A stretch of 64,000 bases of DNA from Comamonas avium (GTDB lineage Bacteria; Pseudomonadota; Gammaproteobacteria; Burkholderiales; Burkholderiaceae_C): the NCBI RefSeq assembly GCF_014836675.1, contig NZ_JACSQK010000005.1, forward strand, positions 391,422 through 455,421, in the 5' to 3' direction. Each line of letters starts with the position of its first letter. The stretch's first letter is position 1. A model generated the notes under the pieces. The model did no database searches. It had not been told where the DNA came from and worked only from the letters and a program-made list of their open reading frames with translations. Both the position numbers and the translations under genes were made by a program. Positions 50,674-59,630 of the stretch are shown here, piece by piece.

Positions 50674-51690
50674 TTACTTCTTGGCGAAAGGCTCAGGGCG
50701 GGGAGTCTTGTCGCTGGAAGGTGGCAATATCGGCATCATGATCTTGGGTTGATCGCCAGTCAGTGTCTTCAGGAAAGCGACAATCTTGGCATTTTCTTCT
50801 TTGGTGAAGCTCTTGCCCAGCTGTACGCGACCCATGGTATCCACGGCCTGGCCCAGTGTGTCTGCAGCGCCGTCGTGGAAGTAGGGGTAGGTCAGCTCTA
50901 CGTTGCGCAGAGTTGGAACCTTGAAGTTGAAACGGTCAGCGTCGGTGCCAGTCACTGCAACACGGCCTTCTGCGGGGTTGTTGGTCTTGTAGGGCTCGAC
51001 AACACCCATGCGCTGGAAGGAGTTACCACCCACAGCCGCACCGTTGTGGCAAGCCACGCAGCCGCTGTCACGGAACAGGGCGTAGCCTTCCAGTTCAGAC
51101 TTGGTCAGGGCCTTTTGGTCACCTTTGAGCCACTTGTCAAAGCGCGAATTGGGCGTCACCAGTGTTTCTTCAAAAGCGGCAATCGCATCGGTCACCTGGT
51201 CGATGTCGATCTTGTCTTTCTTGAATACTTTCTTGAAATCAGCCTGATAGCCAGGGATGGAGTTCAGCAGATCTACAGCCAGTTCGTGGGTGAACGCCAT
51301 TTCGCCAGGGTTGGCGATGGGGCCACCTGCTTGCTCTTTCAAGCTTCCGGCACGGCCATCCCAGAACTGCGCCACGTTCAGGCTGGAGTTGAGCACTGTG
51401 GGCGAGTTGATGGGGCCTTCTTGCCAGTTGTGGCCAATGGAGGTCTTCAGGTTGTCGCTGCCACCCATGGACAGGTTGTGGCAGGAATTGCAGGAAATGA
51501 AGCCCGACTTGGACAGGCGTGGATCAAACCACAGCTTCATACCCAGCTCGACCATGGCGGGGTTGGTAACAGTTGCTGCAACCAAAGGAGTGATGGGTTC
51601 GTTGTTCGGTTGCATGGCCCAGCTAGGGGCAGCAGCAAAACCAGCGACGATCATGGCGGCTGCAACGAGGGGACGCAGTTTGATTTTCAT
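50674..51690 (-). CDS. Di-haem cytochrome c peroxidase (MauG/CcpA family)
   Basis: A 338-aa periplasmic enzyme that reduces hydrogen peroxide with electrons from cytochrome c. A signal peptide (LVAAAMIVAGFAAAPSWA) precedes two haem-binding motifs: CNSCH near residue 68 and CVACH near residue 215. LWFDPRLSKSGFISC and FWDGRAGSLKEQAGGPI are family signatures. The ATG at 51690 (MKIKLRPLV) gives the signal peptide. The Irr-like regulator downstream suggests peroxide-responsive control. Confidence 0.93.
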   Translation of the reverse strand: MKIKLRPLVAAAMIVAGFAAAPSWAMQPNNEPITPLVAATVTNPAMVELGMKLWFDPRLSKSGFISCNSCHNLSMGGSDNLKTSIGHNWQEGPINSPTVLNSSLNVAQFWDGRAGSLKEQAGGPIANPGEMAFTHELAVDLLNSIPGYQADFKKVFKKDKIDIDQVTDAIAAFEETLVTPNSRFDKWLKGDQKALTKSELEGYALFRDSGCVACHNGAAVGGNSFQRMGVVEPYKTNNPAEGRVAVTGTDADRFNFKVPTLRNVELTYPYFHDGAADTLGQAVDTMGRVQLGKSFTKEENAKIVAFLKTLTGDQPKIMMPILPPSSDKTPRPEPFAKK

Positions 51691-51961
51691 GTGTGGCTCC
51701 AGAGTACTTGTCGTTTTCGAATGCATGACGAGCCTGTAACCCGCGCGCCATGGTTATCTGCTCCGTCTAGTCGTGAGGCTTTTCGGTGTCTACAGAGTGC
51801 GTCACCTTGAGTTACACGCTTTAGACCCAGTCCAGATAACGATTTGATTTCACCCGATACTGAAATTAGTGATATTGCGCGGCATCAAAAGATCAGGCGT
51901 TGCGTAGTCTGCACAAGCGGGTTTTTGCTGATGTTGCGAAGAGGCCGCATTACATGACAGT

Positions 51962-51996
51962 GTGGGGTGTTTTGAAACTTGAAAAACACACCCCAC
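51962..51996. repeat. Strong inverted repeat just upstream of the acyl-CoA synthetase gene
   Basis: GTGGGGTGTTTT (51962-51973) pairs with AAAACACACCCCAC (51983-51996) around a nine-base loop, ending 22 bases before the gene start. It may be an operator or a leader hairpin. Confidence 0.6.
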
Positions 51997-52017
51997 AACA
52001 AGATGGAGCGCAGGGAG

Positions 52018-53664
52018 ATGCACAGTAAATTTGATCAACATCTGGATCGCAATGCTGCCAATTTCGCGGCATTGAGTCCGCTGAGTTTTTTAGAACGCAC
52101 AGCCTCGGTATATCCGGAAAAACTGGCGATCGTGCATGGCTCTTTGCGACAGGACTGGGGCATGACTTATGCCCGTTGCCGCCAGCTGGCCAGTAGTTTG
52201 CAGCGAGCGGGGATTGGTAAAAACGATACGGTAGCGGTGATCTTGCCCAATACACCGCCCATGGTGGAGGCGCACTTTGGTGTTCCCATGTCGGGGGCCG
52301 TACTCAACACACTCAATACGCGTTTAGATCCTGAGGCTCTGGCGTTCATGCTGGACCATGGTGAAGCCAAGGCGCTCATCGTTGACCCGGAGTTTGCCCC
52401 CGTGATTGCCAAGGCACTGAAGCTGCGCACGCGTAGCGAGCCCCTGCTGGTGATTCAAGTTGACGATGAGGTCTACGGAGAGGCTGCTGCGCAAGTGGGG
52501 ACGGTGAGCTATGAAGATTTTGTGGCGCAGGGCGATGCCAGCTTTGCCTGGGAGCTGCCAGAAGACGAATGGGATGCGATTGCCCTGAACTACACCAGCG
52601 GCACCACGGGCAACCCCAAAGGTGTGGTCTACCACCACCGGGGGGCTGCCACCAATGCCATCAGCAATGTGCTGGAGTGGGATATGCCCAAGCACAGCGT
52701 GTATTTGTGGACGCTGCCCATGTTCCACTGCAACGGCTGGTGCTTTCCGTGGACGGTGGCTGCGCGCGCAGGCGTCAATGTGTGCTTGCGCCGCGTGGAT
52801 GCCAAGGCCATCTTTGATGCCATTCGCATGCACGGCGTTACCCACTACTGCGGAGCACCCATCGTGCAGTCGCTGCTGGTTAATGCATCTGAAGAGCTCA
52901 AGCAAGGCCTGCCTGCGGGCGTCAAGGCAATGGTGGCTGGTGCTGCACCGCCGGCTTCCATGATTGAAGGCATGGAGGCTTTAGGTTTTGACTTGACCCA
53001 TGTATATGGCCTGACTGAAACCTACGGCCCGGCCACCGTGTGTGCCCAGCATGAAGCATGGAATGCGCTGGATATTGGCGAGCGAGCACGCCTGAATGCA
53101 CGCCAGGGGGTGCGTTATCACCTGCAGCGCGAAGTGCGCGTGATGGACCCGGAGACGCTGCTGCCCGTGCCATGGGATGGTGAAACCATGGGAGAGATCA
53201 TGTTTCGCGGCAATATCGCCATGAAGGGTTACCTCAAGAATCCGCAGGCCACTGACGATGCATTCCGCGGTGGCTGGTTTCACAGCGGTGACCTGGCTGT
53301 GCAGTACCCCGATGGGTACATCCAGATCAAGGATCGCAGCAAGGACATCATCATCTCGGGGGGGGAGAACATCTCCTCCATTGAAGTGGAAGATGTGCTG
53401 TACCGCCACCCGGCAGTGCTGGCGGCTGCGGTGGTGGCCAAGCCCGATGAAAAATGGGGTGAGACACCGTGCGCATTCCTTGAAATCAAAGCCGGGGCGC
53501 AGGTCTCGGAGCAAGACATCATCGCGCACTGCAAGCTGCATCTGGCTGGCTTCAAAGTGCCGCGTACGGTCGTGTTTGGTGAGTTGCCCAAGACCAGCAC
53601 CGGAAAAATCCAGAAGTTTGAGCTGCGCAAGCAAGTGGGTTCGGTACAAGCTGTGGCGATGTAA
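52018..53664 (+). CDS. Acyl-CoA synthetase (AMP-forming)
   Basis: A 548-aa ANL-superfamily enzyme that activates carboxylic acids to CoA thioesters through an acyl-AMP. The P-loop reads LNYTSGTTGNPKGVVYHHRG, the A5 motif VYGLTETYGPATVC, the A8 hinge IQIKDRSKDIIISGGENISS and the A10 Lys in LPKTSTGKIQKFELR. Similarity by length and motifs is to medium-chain fatty acid or 3-methylmercaptopropionate CoA ligase (DmdB) types. The ATG at 52018 is preferred, nine bases after GGAG. An inverted repeat lies just upstream. Confidence 0.9.
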   Translation: MHSKFDQHLDRNAANFAALSPLSFLERTASVYPEKLAIVHGSLRQDWGMTYARCRQLASSLQRAGIGKNDTVAVILPNTPPMVEAHFGVPMSGAVLNTLNTRLDPEALAFMLDHGEAKALIVDPEFAPVIAKALKLRTRSEPLLVIQVDDEVYGEAAAQVGTVSYEDFVAQGDASFAWELPEDEWDAIALNYTSGTTGNPKGVVYHHRGAATNAISNVLEWDMPKHSVYLWTLPMFHCNGWCFPWTVAARAGVNVCLRRVDAKAIFDAIRMHGVTHYCGAPIVQSLLVNASEELKQGLPAGVKAMVAGAAPPASMIEGMEALGFDLTHVYGLTETYGPATVCAQHEAWNALDIGERARLNARQGVRYHLQREVRVMDPETLLPVPWDGETMGEIMFRGNIAMKGYLKNPQATDDAFRGGWFHSGDLAVQYPDGYIQIKDRSKDIIISGGENISSIEVEDVLYRHPAVLAAAVVAKPDEKWGETPCAFLEIKAGAQVSEQDIIAHCKLHLAGFKVPRTVVFGELPKTSTGKIQKFELRKQVGSVQAVAM

Positions 53665-53834
53665 AGCGCCGCGCACCAGCTTGGATGGGGCATTTTTCCC
53701 GGTCTGCTGGTGCTGTTTTTCCCCCGTTGGGGCGCTTGTGACTGTGCGGGTTGCTGCCTGGCGGCTCTTTAGTGCACCGGCCGGAACGCAGTGATGCCAT
53801 GTACTTGCGATTCGGTGAGGCTTTGCTTTTAAAA

Positions 53835-53920
53835 GATAGCTGTTGGCGCTTACACATCAAGGATTTCAAGGTGTTTTATATCTGAAGTGCTTGTAAACAA
53901 AGCGTTGGCAGCTATTAAAT
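53835..53920. repeat. Dispersed TAGCTG/GCGCT intergenic palindrome, copy 5
   Basis: GATAGCTGTTGGCGCTTACA on the left mirrors TGTAAACAAAGCG plus TTGGCAGCTATT on the right. This is the clearest copy in the window. Confidence 0.65.
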
Positions 53921-53930
53921 AAATGTTAAA

Positions 53931-53965
53931 GATAAAAAGCGCAGATTCAATCTGCGCTTTTTATC
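53931..53965. terminator. Bidirectional rho-independent terminator
   Basis: Perfect 15-bp stem GATAAAAAGCGCAGA / TCTGCGCTTTTTATC with loop TTCAA, between convergent genes. Confidence 0.88.
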
Positions 53966-54001
53966 GGGACGGTGCTTATCAGTGCAGCCGCGGCAGTGGC
54001 A

Positions 54002-55213
54002 TTACTTCCAGTACTGGCACTTGCTCTCTTCCTTGGTGGTCCAGACCTGGTCGGCCGGCAGGGTCTTGATGAGCTTGTAGTAATCCCAGGTGCCTTTGGA
54101 TTCAGCGGGCGACTTCACTTCCATCAGATACATGTCGTGGGCGTAGCGGCCATCGGGGCGGATGCGGCCCTTGCCAAAGAAGTCGTTGATCTCCATGCCC
54201 TTCCAGGCGGCCATTACCTTGTCAGCTTCCAGGGTGCCTGCTTTCTCGACGGCCTTCAGATAGTTCCAGGCGGCCGAGTAGTCAGCGGCCTGAATTTCGC
54301 TGGGGCGACGCTTGGTTTTGGCCATGAACTTGTCGGCAAACTTGCGTGTTTCGGCGTTCAGATCCCAGTACCAGCTGGTGGTGAACTGCAGGCCTTCGGT
54401 GTTGCGCACGCCCAGGCTGTGGATGTCGCTAAAGAAGATCAGCAAGCCAGCCAGTTTCATGTCCTTGGTGACCCCGAATTCTTTGGCTGCCTTGATGGAG
54501 TTGACGGTGTCGCCCCCCGCATTGGCCAGACCCAGAATCTGCGCTTTGGAGTTTTGTGCCTGCAGCATGAAGCTGGAAAAATCTGAAGCATTGAGCGGCG
54601 TTTTCACTGAGCCCATGACCTTGCCGCCGTTGGCCTCGACGATCTTGGTGGTATCGGCCTCCAGCGCATGGCCGAAGGCGTAATCGGCCGTCAGAAAGAA
54701 CCAGCTCTTGCCGCCGTTATCGACCACGGCTTTGCCTGTGCCTTTGGCCAGTGCCACGGTGTCAAAGGCGTAGTGCACCACGTAGGGGCTGCACTGCTCA
54801 TTGGTCAAAACCGAGGTGCCCGCGCCGTTGTCAACAAACACGCGTTTTTTCTCAGTGGCCACTTTGGCCATGGCCAGCGCGGTGGCCGAGTTGGTGCCGC
54901 CAAACACCAGGCTGATGTCTTGCTGGTCAATCCATTCGCGGGCCTTGCCTGCGGCAATATCGGCCTTGTTTTGGTGGTCGGCGCTCATCAGCTCAATGGG
55001 CTTGCCCAGCACCTTGCCCCCAAAGTCATCAATGGCCATTTGAATGGCGGTAGCGCCGTATTTGCCTTCCACATCGGCATACAGGCTGGACATGTCGGTG
55101 ATGAAGCCGATCTTGACCTTGTCGGGCTCTTTGAACTGGGCGTGGGCGCCGCCGCTGGCCAGCCCCAGTGTGCAAAGTGCCAGAGCCACCGGCGTAAATG
55201 TCCAACGACGCAT
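54002..55213 (-). CDS. Branched-chain amino acid-type ABC substrate-binding protein
   Basis: A 403-aa periplasmic binding protein of the LivJ/LivK (type I) family. A signal peptide ends GLASGGAHAQ; the mature part shows KVKIGFITDMSSLYADVEG, GATAIQMAIDDFGGKVLG, SLVFGGTNSATALAMAKVAT and a C-terminal DMYLMEVKSP. Ligands of this family include branched-chain amino acids, urea and aromatic acids, so the substrate is open. The ATG at 55213 follows GAGGAG. No permease genes lie beside it in the window. Confidence 0.9.
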   Translation of the reverse strand: MRRWTFTPVALALCTLGLASGGAHAQFKEPDKVKIGFITDMSSLYADVEGKYGATAIQMAIDDFGGKVLGKPIELMSADHQNKADIAAGKAREWIDQQDISLVFGGTNSATALAMAKVATEKKRVFVDNGAGTSVLTNEQCSPYVVHYAFDTVALAKGTGKAVVDNGGKSWFFLTADYAFGHALEADTTKIVEANGGKVMGSVKTPLNASDFSSFMLQAQNSKAQILGLANAGGDTVNSIKAAKEFGVTKDMKLAGLLIFFSDIHSLGVRNTEGLQFTTSWYWDLNAETRKFADKFMAKTKRRPSEIQAADYSAAWNYLKAVEKAGTLEADKVMAAWKGMEINDFFGKGRIRPDGRYAHDMYLMEVKSPAESKGTWDYYKLIKTLPADQVWTTKEESKCQYWK

Positions 55214-55355
55214 GCCAATCTCCTCGCAAGTAATGAAGCCCCCAGCGTGCGCTGTAGCAGGCTTGCTGCCTAGTAGGAGCATCCCATTGAGGGATTGCAC
55301 GCAAAGTGCACGTTTGCCCGCTGTGCGCAGGCGGGTAAACGTGCTGTAGCAGTCT

Positions 55356-56534
55356 TTACTGTGCGTTGGCGGGCGCAGGCACGCTAAGGGCCGGTGTCGC
55401 CGGTGCGGGGATCGTGACTGGCATGGCAATGGCTGGGGTGCTGCCAGTGCGCGCTGCCAGCACTTCTTGGCCCAGATCGTACACAGCCATGGCGTAGTAG
55501 CTGGACCAGTTGTAGCGCGTGATGGTGTAGAAGTTTTGCGTGCCAACAACGTAGCTGGGGGCCGCGTTGCCATTGCGCAGTTCAATCAAGGCCAGCAGTC
55601 CCTGGTGTTCCATGCCGTCCTGTGGAATGACGCCCAGGCCTGCCATTTGCGCCGGGGTAAAGCTGGGAAGAATGTCTGGTGCCAGCAGCGTGGGAAGGTT
55701 CAGGCTGTCGGTGTTGAACAGCGCGGGATACCACACGGGTTGTCCCGGTACCCAGCCATGGGCTTTGAAGTAATTGGCCACGGAGCCAATTGCATCGGCA
55801 GTGCTGTTGAATAGGTCAATGCGGCCATCGCCATCAAAATCAACCGCCCACTGCGCCCAGCTGCTGGGCATGAACTGACCCAGTCCCATTGCTCCTGCAT
55901 AGCTACCGCGCGGCTCTGTGGTGGGGGTACCGGCGTTGCGCATCATCACCAAAAATTGCTCCAGCTCACCTTGAAAGTAGCGCTGACGTTCTGCGGCACG
56001 CGGGTGGGCTTCAGGGAAATCGAAAGCCAAAGTGGCCAGACTGTCGAGCACGCGCAAGTTGCCCATATTTTTGCCGTAGATGGTTTCCACGCCAATGATG
56101 CCCACGACCATGGCGGCAGGAACGCCGAACTGTGCTTCGGCGCGGGCCAATGTCTCGGCGTTGTCATTCCAAAAGCGCACCCCTGCCTTGATGCGTATGG
56201 GGTCAATAAAGCGGCGGCGGTAGTCTGCCCAGTCGCGTGCCGTGGTATTGGTTTTGGGGGCCGGTGTCATCAAGCGTGGCACCTGCGGCAAAAATTTTGC
56301 TTGGGCCAGCTGTGCCTGTACCCATGTGGCATCCAGACCTTGGCGCGCTGCCATCTCTTTGGCCCATTGCTGGGCGTCAGTGCGCTGGCCGTAAGGCGTG
56401 TTCGATGTGGTGCTGGCGGCGGCCTTGGGGGAAGGGGGCGTTTTGGTGCCGCTGTGCTGGGCATCAGCAGGCAGGTGGGTGGCGCACCCAGTAGCCAGAA
56501 CGAGGAAGAGCAAAGGAGAGAGCAAGCGTTTCAT
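55356..56534 (-). CDS. mltB: Membrane-bound lytic murein transglycosylase B
   Basis: MltB-type enzyme of 392 aa that cleaves peptidoglycan glycan strands with 1,6-anhydro formation. It is a lipoprotein: the signal ends with lipobox LATGC. The catalytic Glu is in IGVETIYGKNMGNLR, followed by AMGLGQFMPSSWAQWAVDFDG and DAIGSVANYFKAHGW. The ATG at 56534 overlaps the 3' end of the upstream tgpA gene, suggesting one transcription unit with moxR, DUF58 and tgpA. Confidence 0.93.
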   Translation of the reverse strand: MKRLLSPLLFLVLATGCATHLPADAQHSGTKTPPSPKAAASTTSNTPYGQRTDAQQWAKEMAARQGLDATWVQAQLAQAKFLPQVPRLMTPAPKTNTTARDWADYRRRFIDPIRIKAGVRFWNDNAETLARAEAQFGVPAAMVVGIIGVETIYGKNMGNLRVLDSLATLAFDFPEAHPRAAERQRYFQGELEQFLVMMRNAGTPTTEPRGSYAGAMGLGQFMPSSWAQWAVDFDGDGRIDLFNSTADAIGSVANYFKAHGWVPGQPVWYPALFNTDSLNLPTLLAPDILPSFTPAQMAGLGVIPQDGMEHQGLLALIELRNGNAAPSYVVGTQNFYTITRYNWSSYYAMAVYDLGQEVLAARTGSTPAIAMPVTIPAPATPALSVPAPANAQ

Positions 56535-58549
56535 GGTGTGCGAGATCGTGGCCAGGTCAAGGCGCGGTAACTGCTGCGCAAAGCGGCCAGGCTGGGGGTG
56601 TTTGGGCCATGCGGTGCATAGCGCCATTGTTCCATCTGCAGCAGCCACTGCTGCAGATGCGCAGATTCATCCCCCCATTGTGCTTGGGCTGTGCGGGCCA
56701 GCGCTTGCAGCCCCAGACTTTCTGCATGGGTAATGCCTGCCTGTTGCAGCTTGCGCCGGGCATGTGCGGCCATGCGCAGCCATGGGTCTTGAATGCGCCG
56801 TGAGCGCCAGCGCTGCAAGGCAAAAGCCATGGCGACCAAGGCAGCGGTGGCAGCAAACCACAGTGCTGCTTTGGCTGCGTTCCAGTGCGTCCACTGCAGA
56901 TAGCCCAGCACACTGCTCTGGTTGTCGCTGGAATAGTTCAGTACCCAGTTGTTCCACCGGTGGTTGACGGCTTCCCAGTTGGCACGCAAATGCTGCAGCA
57001 CATTGTGGCCCACCATATTGCCCATGGCGTTGTTGAGCAGCGTGGCGGGGGCGGGCAGGCGCTGCAGCTGTTCGGTACGTGCGGGGGATACGGCGGAGGT
57101 GGGGTCAACGCGCATCCAGCCTTCACTGGGCAGCCACACCTCGGTCCAGGCATGGGCATCGCTTTGGCGCACCGTCCACAAGCCATCCACGGTATTGCGC
57201 TCTCCGCCTTGGTAACCTGTCACGATGCGGGCAGGAATGCCTGCGGCGCGCATCAGCACGGTGAATGCTGAGGCAATGTGCTCACAAAAGCCGCGCTGAC
57301 TTTCAAACCAGAAGTGGTCGGCAGTGTGCGCGCTGCTCACCTCACCCGGCTGCAGGGTGTACACATAGCCTCCATTGCTCAGGCGCGACAAGGCCGCCTG
57401 GATGATGGCCGTGTCGTCATTGCCGTGCAACTGGCGCAGCTCTTGTGCCCAAGCCGACGTACGGGGGTTGAGGTCTGTGGGCAGTTGCAAATGCTGGTTG
57501 CGCTGGTAAGTGGACAGCTGCTGCCCGTATGCGTAATGCACGTAGGCTTGGGCCTGGTAACGCAGTACCTCCGTGATGGGGCGGGTGGTGAGCCATTGCA
57601 GGTTGGCTGTGGCGTGCGTGCGGCGTTGTGCAATGTTTGGTGCCTGCAGCGTCGCCTCCAGCGTGAGCAGCCAGCGTTGCTGGTGTGGCTCCAGCGTGAC
57701 TTCATAGTTCACGGCCTCACCAAGGCCGGTAGCGGGCATGCCAGTGCCGGAGGGCAGGCCGCCATCAGAGGGAGCTCTCCAGTTGCGGCCATCAAAGTCG
57801 CTGAGTACGGGGCCACGGAAATACAGCAAACGCTGTGGCGGTGTCTGGCCGTCGGCGGTGTCAAAGCGTACGCGCAGAGCTACGCTATGGTTTTGTGCCA
57901 GTTGTGCCACTTGACCTACTGTCATGTCGTTGGACAGCCCGGTTTGCCCTTGCGCAGTCTGAGAAGGAAGCCCCCACAGTGGAGCTATGCGCGGAAAACT
58001 GACAAACAGCACCAGCATGACTGGGGTCCCCAGCAGCATCAGCACACCCGAGGTACGCAGCAATTGCCGCAGGCGGGGGTAGCCTGCAGGCATGTGGGCG
58101 TTGACAAGTGCTGCCAGTAAACCCCAGACAGACAGCAGCATGGCTATGGCGATGGGCAGTGATTGCGAATGCAGGAACAACGTGAGCAGGGTGAAAAACC
58201 CGAGAAAAAAAATCACCATGGCATCACGCCGTGCACGCATTTCCAGGGTTTTCAATACCAGCAGCAGCACTAGCAATACGACCCCTGCTTCAGGCCCCGC
58301 AATGGAGCGAAACTGCAGCACCGTGCCTCCCACTGCCAGGGTCAGCAGTGCTGCCATCAGCCACTTGCCGGGCAGACTTTGACCGTGACGCGCTATCCAC
58401 AGCCGCCACATCAGCAGGCACAGCGCAAGAGCACTGCTCCAGACGGGCAGGTAGGCCACCTGTGGCAGCAGCACCAGTGCCACCACCCCGAGCACCAGCA
58501 AGGTGTCTCGTGTTTCGCGCGGCAAGGTTGGGGGCGAATCAATTTTCAT
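56531..58549 (-). CDS. tgpA: TgpA-like transglutaminase domain membrane protein (DUF3488)
   Basis: A 672-aa protein with about seven membrane helices in the first 200 residues (DUF3488), a periplasmic transglutaminase core and a last membrane helix near residue 560. The catalytic triad is visible as Cys in QRGFCEHIASAF, His in SDAHAWTEVW and Asp in MRVDPTSAV. A Pseudomonas homologue, TgpA, is essential and periplasmic. In this order (moxR, DUF58, tgpA) it probably belongs to a MoxR-associated envelope complex whose substrate is unknown. Confidence 0.9.
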   Translation of the reverse strand: MKIDSPPTLPRETRDTLLVLGVVALVLLPQVAYLPVWSSALALCLLMWRLWIARHGQSLPGKWLMAALLTLAVGGTVLQFRSIAGPEAGVVLLVLLLVLKTLEMRARRDAMVIFFLGFFTLLTLFLHSQSLPIAIAMLLSVWGLLAALVNAHMPAGYPRLRQLLRTSGVLMLLGTPVMLVLFVSFPRIAPLWGLPSQTAQGQTGLSNDMTVGQVAQLAQNHSVALRVRFDTADGQTPPQRLLYFRGPVLSDFDGRNWRAPSDGGLPSGTGMPATGLGEAVNYEVTLEPHQQRWLLTLEATLQAPNIAQRRTHATANLQWLTTRPITEVLRYQAQAYVHYAYGQQLSTYQRNQHLQLPTDLNPRTSAWAQELRQLHGNDDTAIIQAALSRLSNGGYVYTLQPGEVSSAHTADHFWFESQRGFCEHIASAFTVLMRAAGIPARIVTGYQGGERNTVDGLWTVRQSDAHAWTEVWLPSEGWMRVDPTSAVSPARTEQLQRLPAPATLLNNAMGNMVGHNVLQHLRANWEAVNHRWNNWVLNYSSDNQSSVLGYLQWTHWNAAKAALWFAATAALVAMAFALQRWRSRRIQDPWLRMAAHARRKLQQAGITHAESLGLQALARTAQAQWGDESAHLQQWLLQMEQWRYAPHGPNTPSLAALRSSYRALTWPRSRTP

Positions 58550-58553
58550 GCTT

Positions 58554-58596
58554 GATAGCTTTTAACGTATATGTCTGAAGCGCTAGAGTGCTATTT
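58554..58596. repeat. Dispersed TAGCTG/GCGCT-type palindrome, copy 6
   Basis: TTGATAGCTTTTAACG and GAAGCGCTAGAGTGCTATTT between tgpA and DUF58, partly complementary and similar in core to the other copies. Confidence 0.4.
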
Positions 58597-58607
58597 GGTC
58601 TGGAAAA

Positions 58608-59630
58608 TTAATCATGCAGTGATGAAGGCTTGCCATCGATGGCAAGCGCTGCCAGGCAATCGTGCAGGTGCTGCACACCAGTGGCTGGCTCAATGCGCAG
58701 CCCGCTGGGCAGTTTCAAACCCCAGCGCCATTGCTGAGCGTGGGCCAGCAGCACCCACCCGGTCAGTCGCGCAATTTGCGCTTCTGGGTCTGCCAGCCTT
58801 GTGGCGCACGCATCCAGCCACACGCTGTGGGTGTGCGGGCTGTAGTTGTTGCGCACCACCAGATCGCCGCTGCCTGTGGCCAGTGCAGTGGCGGTTTTCT
58901 TCCAGACCACGCTGCGCAGGGCATCGCCTCGCTGGTAAGCGCGCACGCCATCGTGTTCTGTGGAGCCTGAACTGTGCGGCGCTGCAGTGGCTGGCTCTTC
59001 GTTGTCACCGTACTGGATGGGTGGGGCGGGCGTTTCAGGCGCGGGGTAAACCAAGACGCGCCCTTCTGGCTGCCAGTAGCTCCAGATTCGAAAGACGCCC
59101 AGAGGAAAACGGCTCTCTAGCACCACACGAGGTACACGGTGCCAGCCGCGCTGATGGGGCACGCTGCCCAGCTCCACAGTGCACAGCTGCCCGGCTGTGA
59201 CATCAGTGTGGACCCAGGCTAATTTTCCGTGTGAGCGGTTCAGGGCCACTGACAGGCCGTGGCGATCGCGTTGTCCTGCTGCGGTTTGAATGCCAATGGG
59301 AACGGTGGCACGGTCACCTTGGAACACGGGGTGCAGCGCTCCCAGGTGCAGCTGTAGCCCGTACACATTGCGGTGGCCCAGCCACACACTGGCCAGTGCA
59401 CTGCCTGTTATCAAAAAAGTGAGTGCATAGCCCAGATTGAGCTGAAAGTTGATGGAAGCAATCAGCAGCACCAGCAGGGTCACGCCGAGCATGCACCCCG
59501 CTTTGGATGGGAGCACGTAGATATTGCGGTGCCCCAACGTCTGGCTCAGGCTGGGCTGCTGGCGGCGTGTGATCCAGTTGTGCAGAAATTGCCGCCATGG
59601 GCTGCGCGTAGGCAGTTGGCTGTCAGGCAT
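58608..59630 (-). CDS. DUF58 domain protein
   Basis: A 340-aa protein with two N-terminal membrane helices (about residues 38-75, GVTLLVLLIASINFQLNLGY) and a C-terminal von Willebrand A-like DUF58 domain with the signature DGVRAYQRGDALRSVVWKKT. DUF58 proteins accompany MoxR ATPases and transglutaminase-like membrane proteins as here; the family is proposed to act in assembly or maturation of envelope proteins. Its ATG overlaps the moxR stop as TGATG, so translation is coupled. Confidence 0.9.
   Translation of the reverse strand: MPDSQLPTRSPWRQFLHNWITRRQQPSLSQTLGHRNIYVLPSKAGCMLGVTLLVLLIASINFQLNLGYALTFLITGSALASVWLGHRNVYGLQLHLGALHPVFQGDRATVPIGIQTAAGQRDRHGLSVALNRSHGKLAWVHTDVTAGQLCTVELGSVPHQRGWHRVPRVVLESRFPLGVFRIWSYWQPEGRVLVYPAPETPAPPIQYGDNEEPATAAPHSSGSTEHDGVRAYQRGDALRSVVWKKTATALATGSGDLVVRNNYSPHTHSVWLDACATRLADPEAQIARLTGWVLLAHAQQWRWGLKLPSGLRIEPATGVQHLHDCLAALAIDGKPSSLHD

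Larger units (their letters stand above)
53665..54001. other. Intergenic region between convergent acyl-CoA synthetase and binding-protein genes
   Basis: No convincing gene. It contains a repeat of the dispersed palindrome family (53835-53920) and a perfect bidirectional terminator (53931-53965). Confidence 0.6.
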
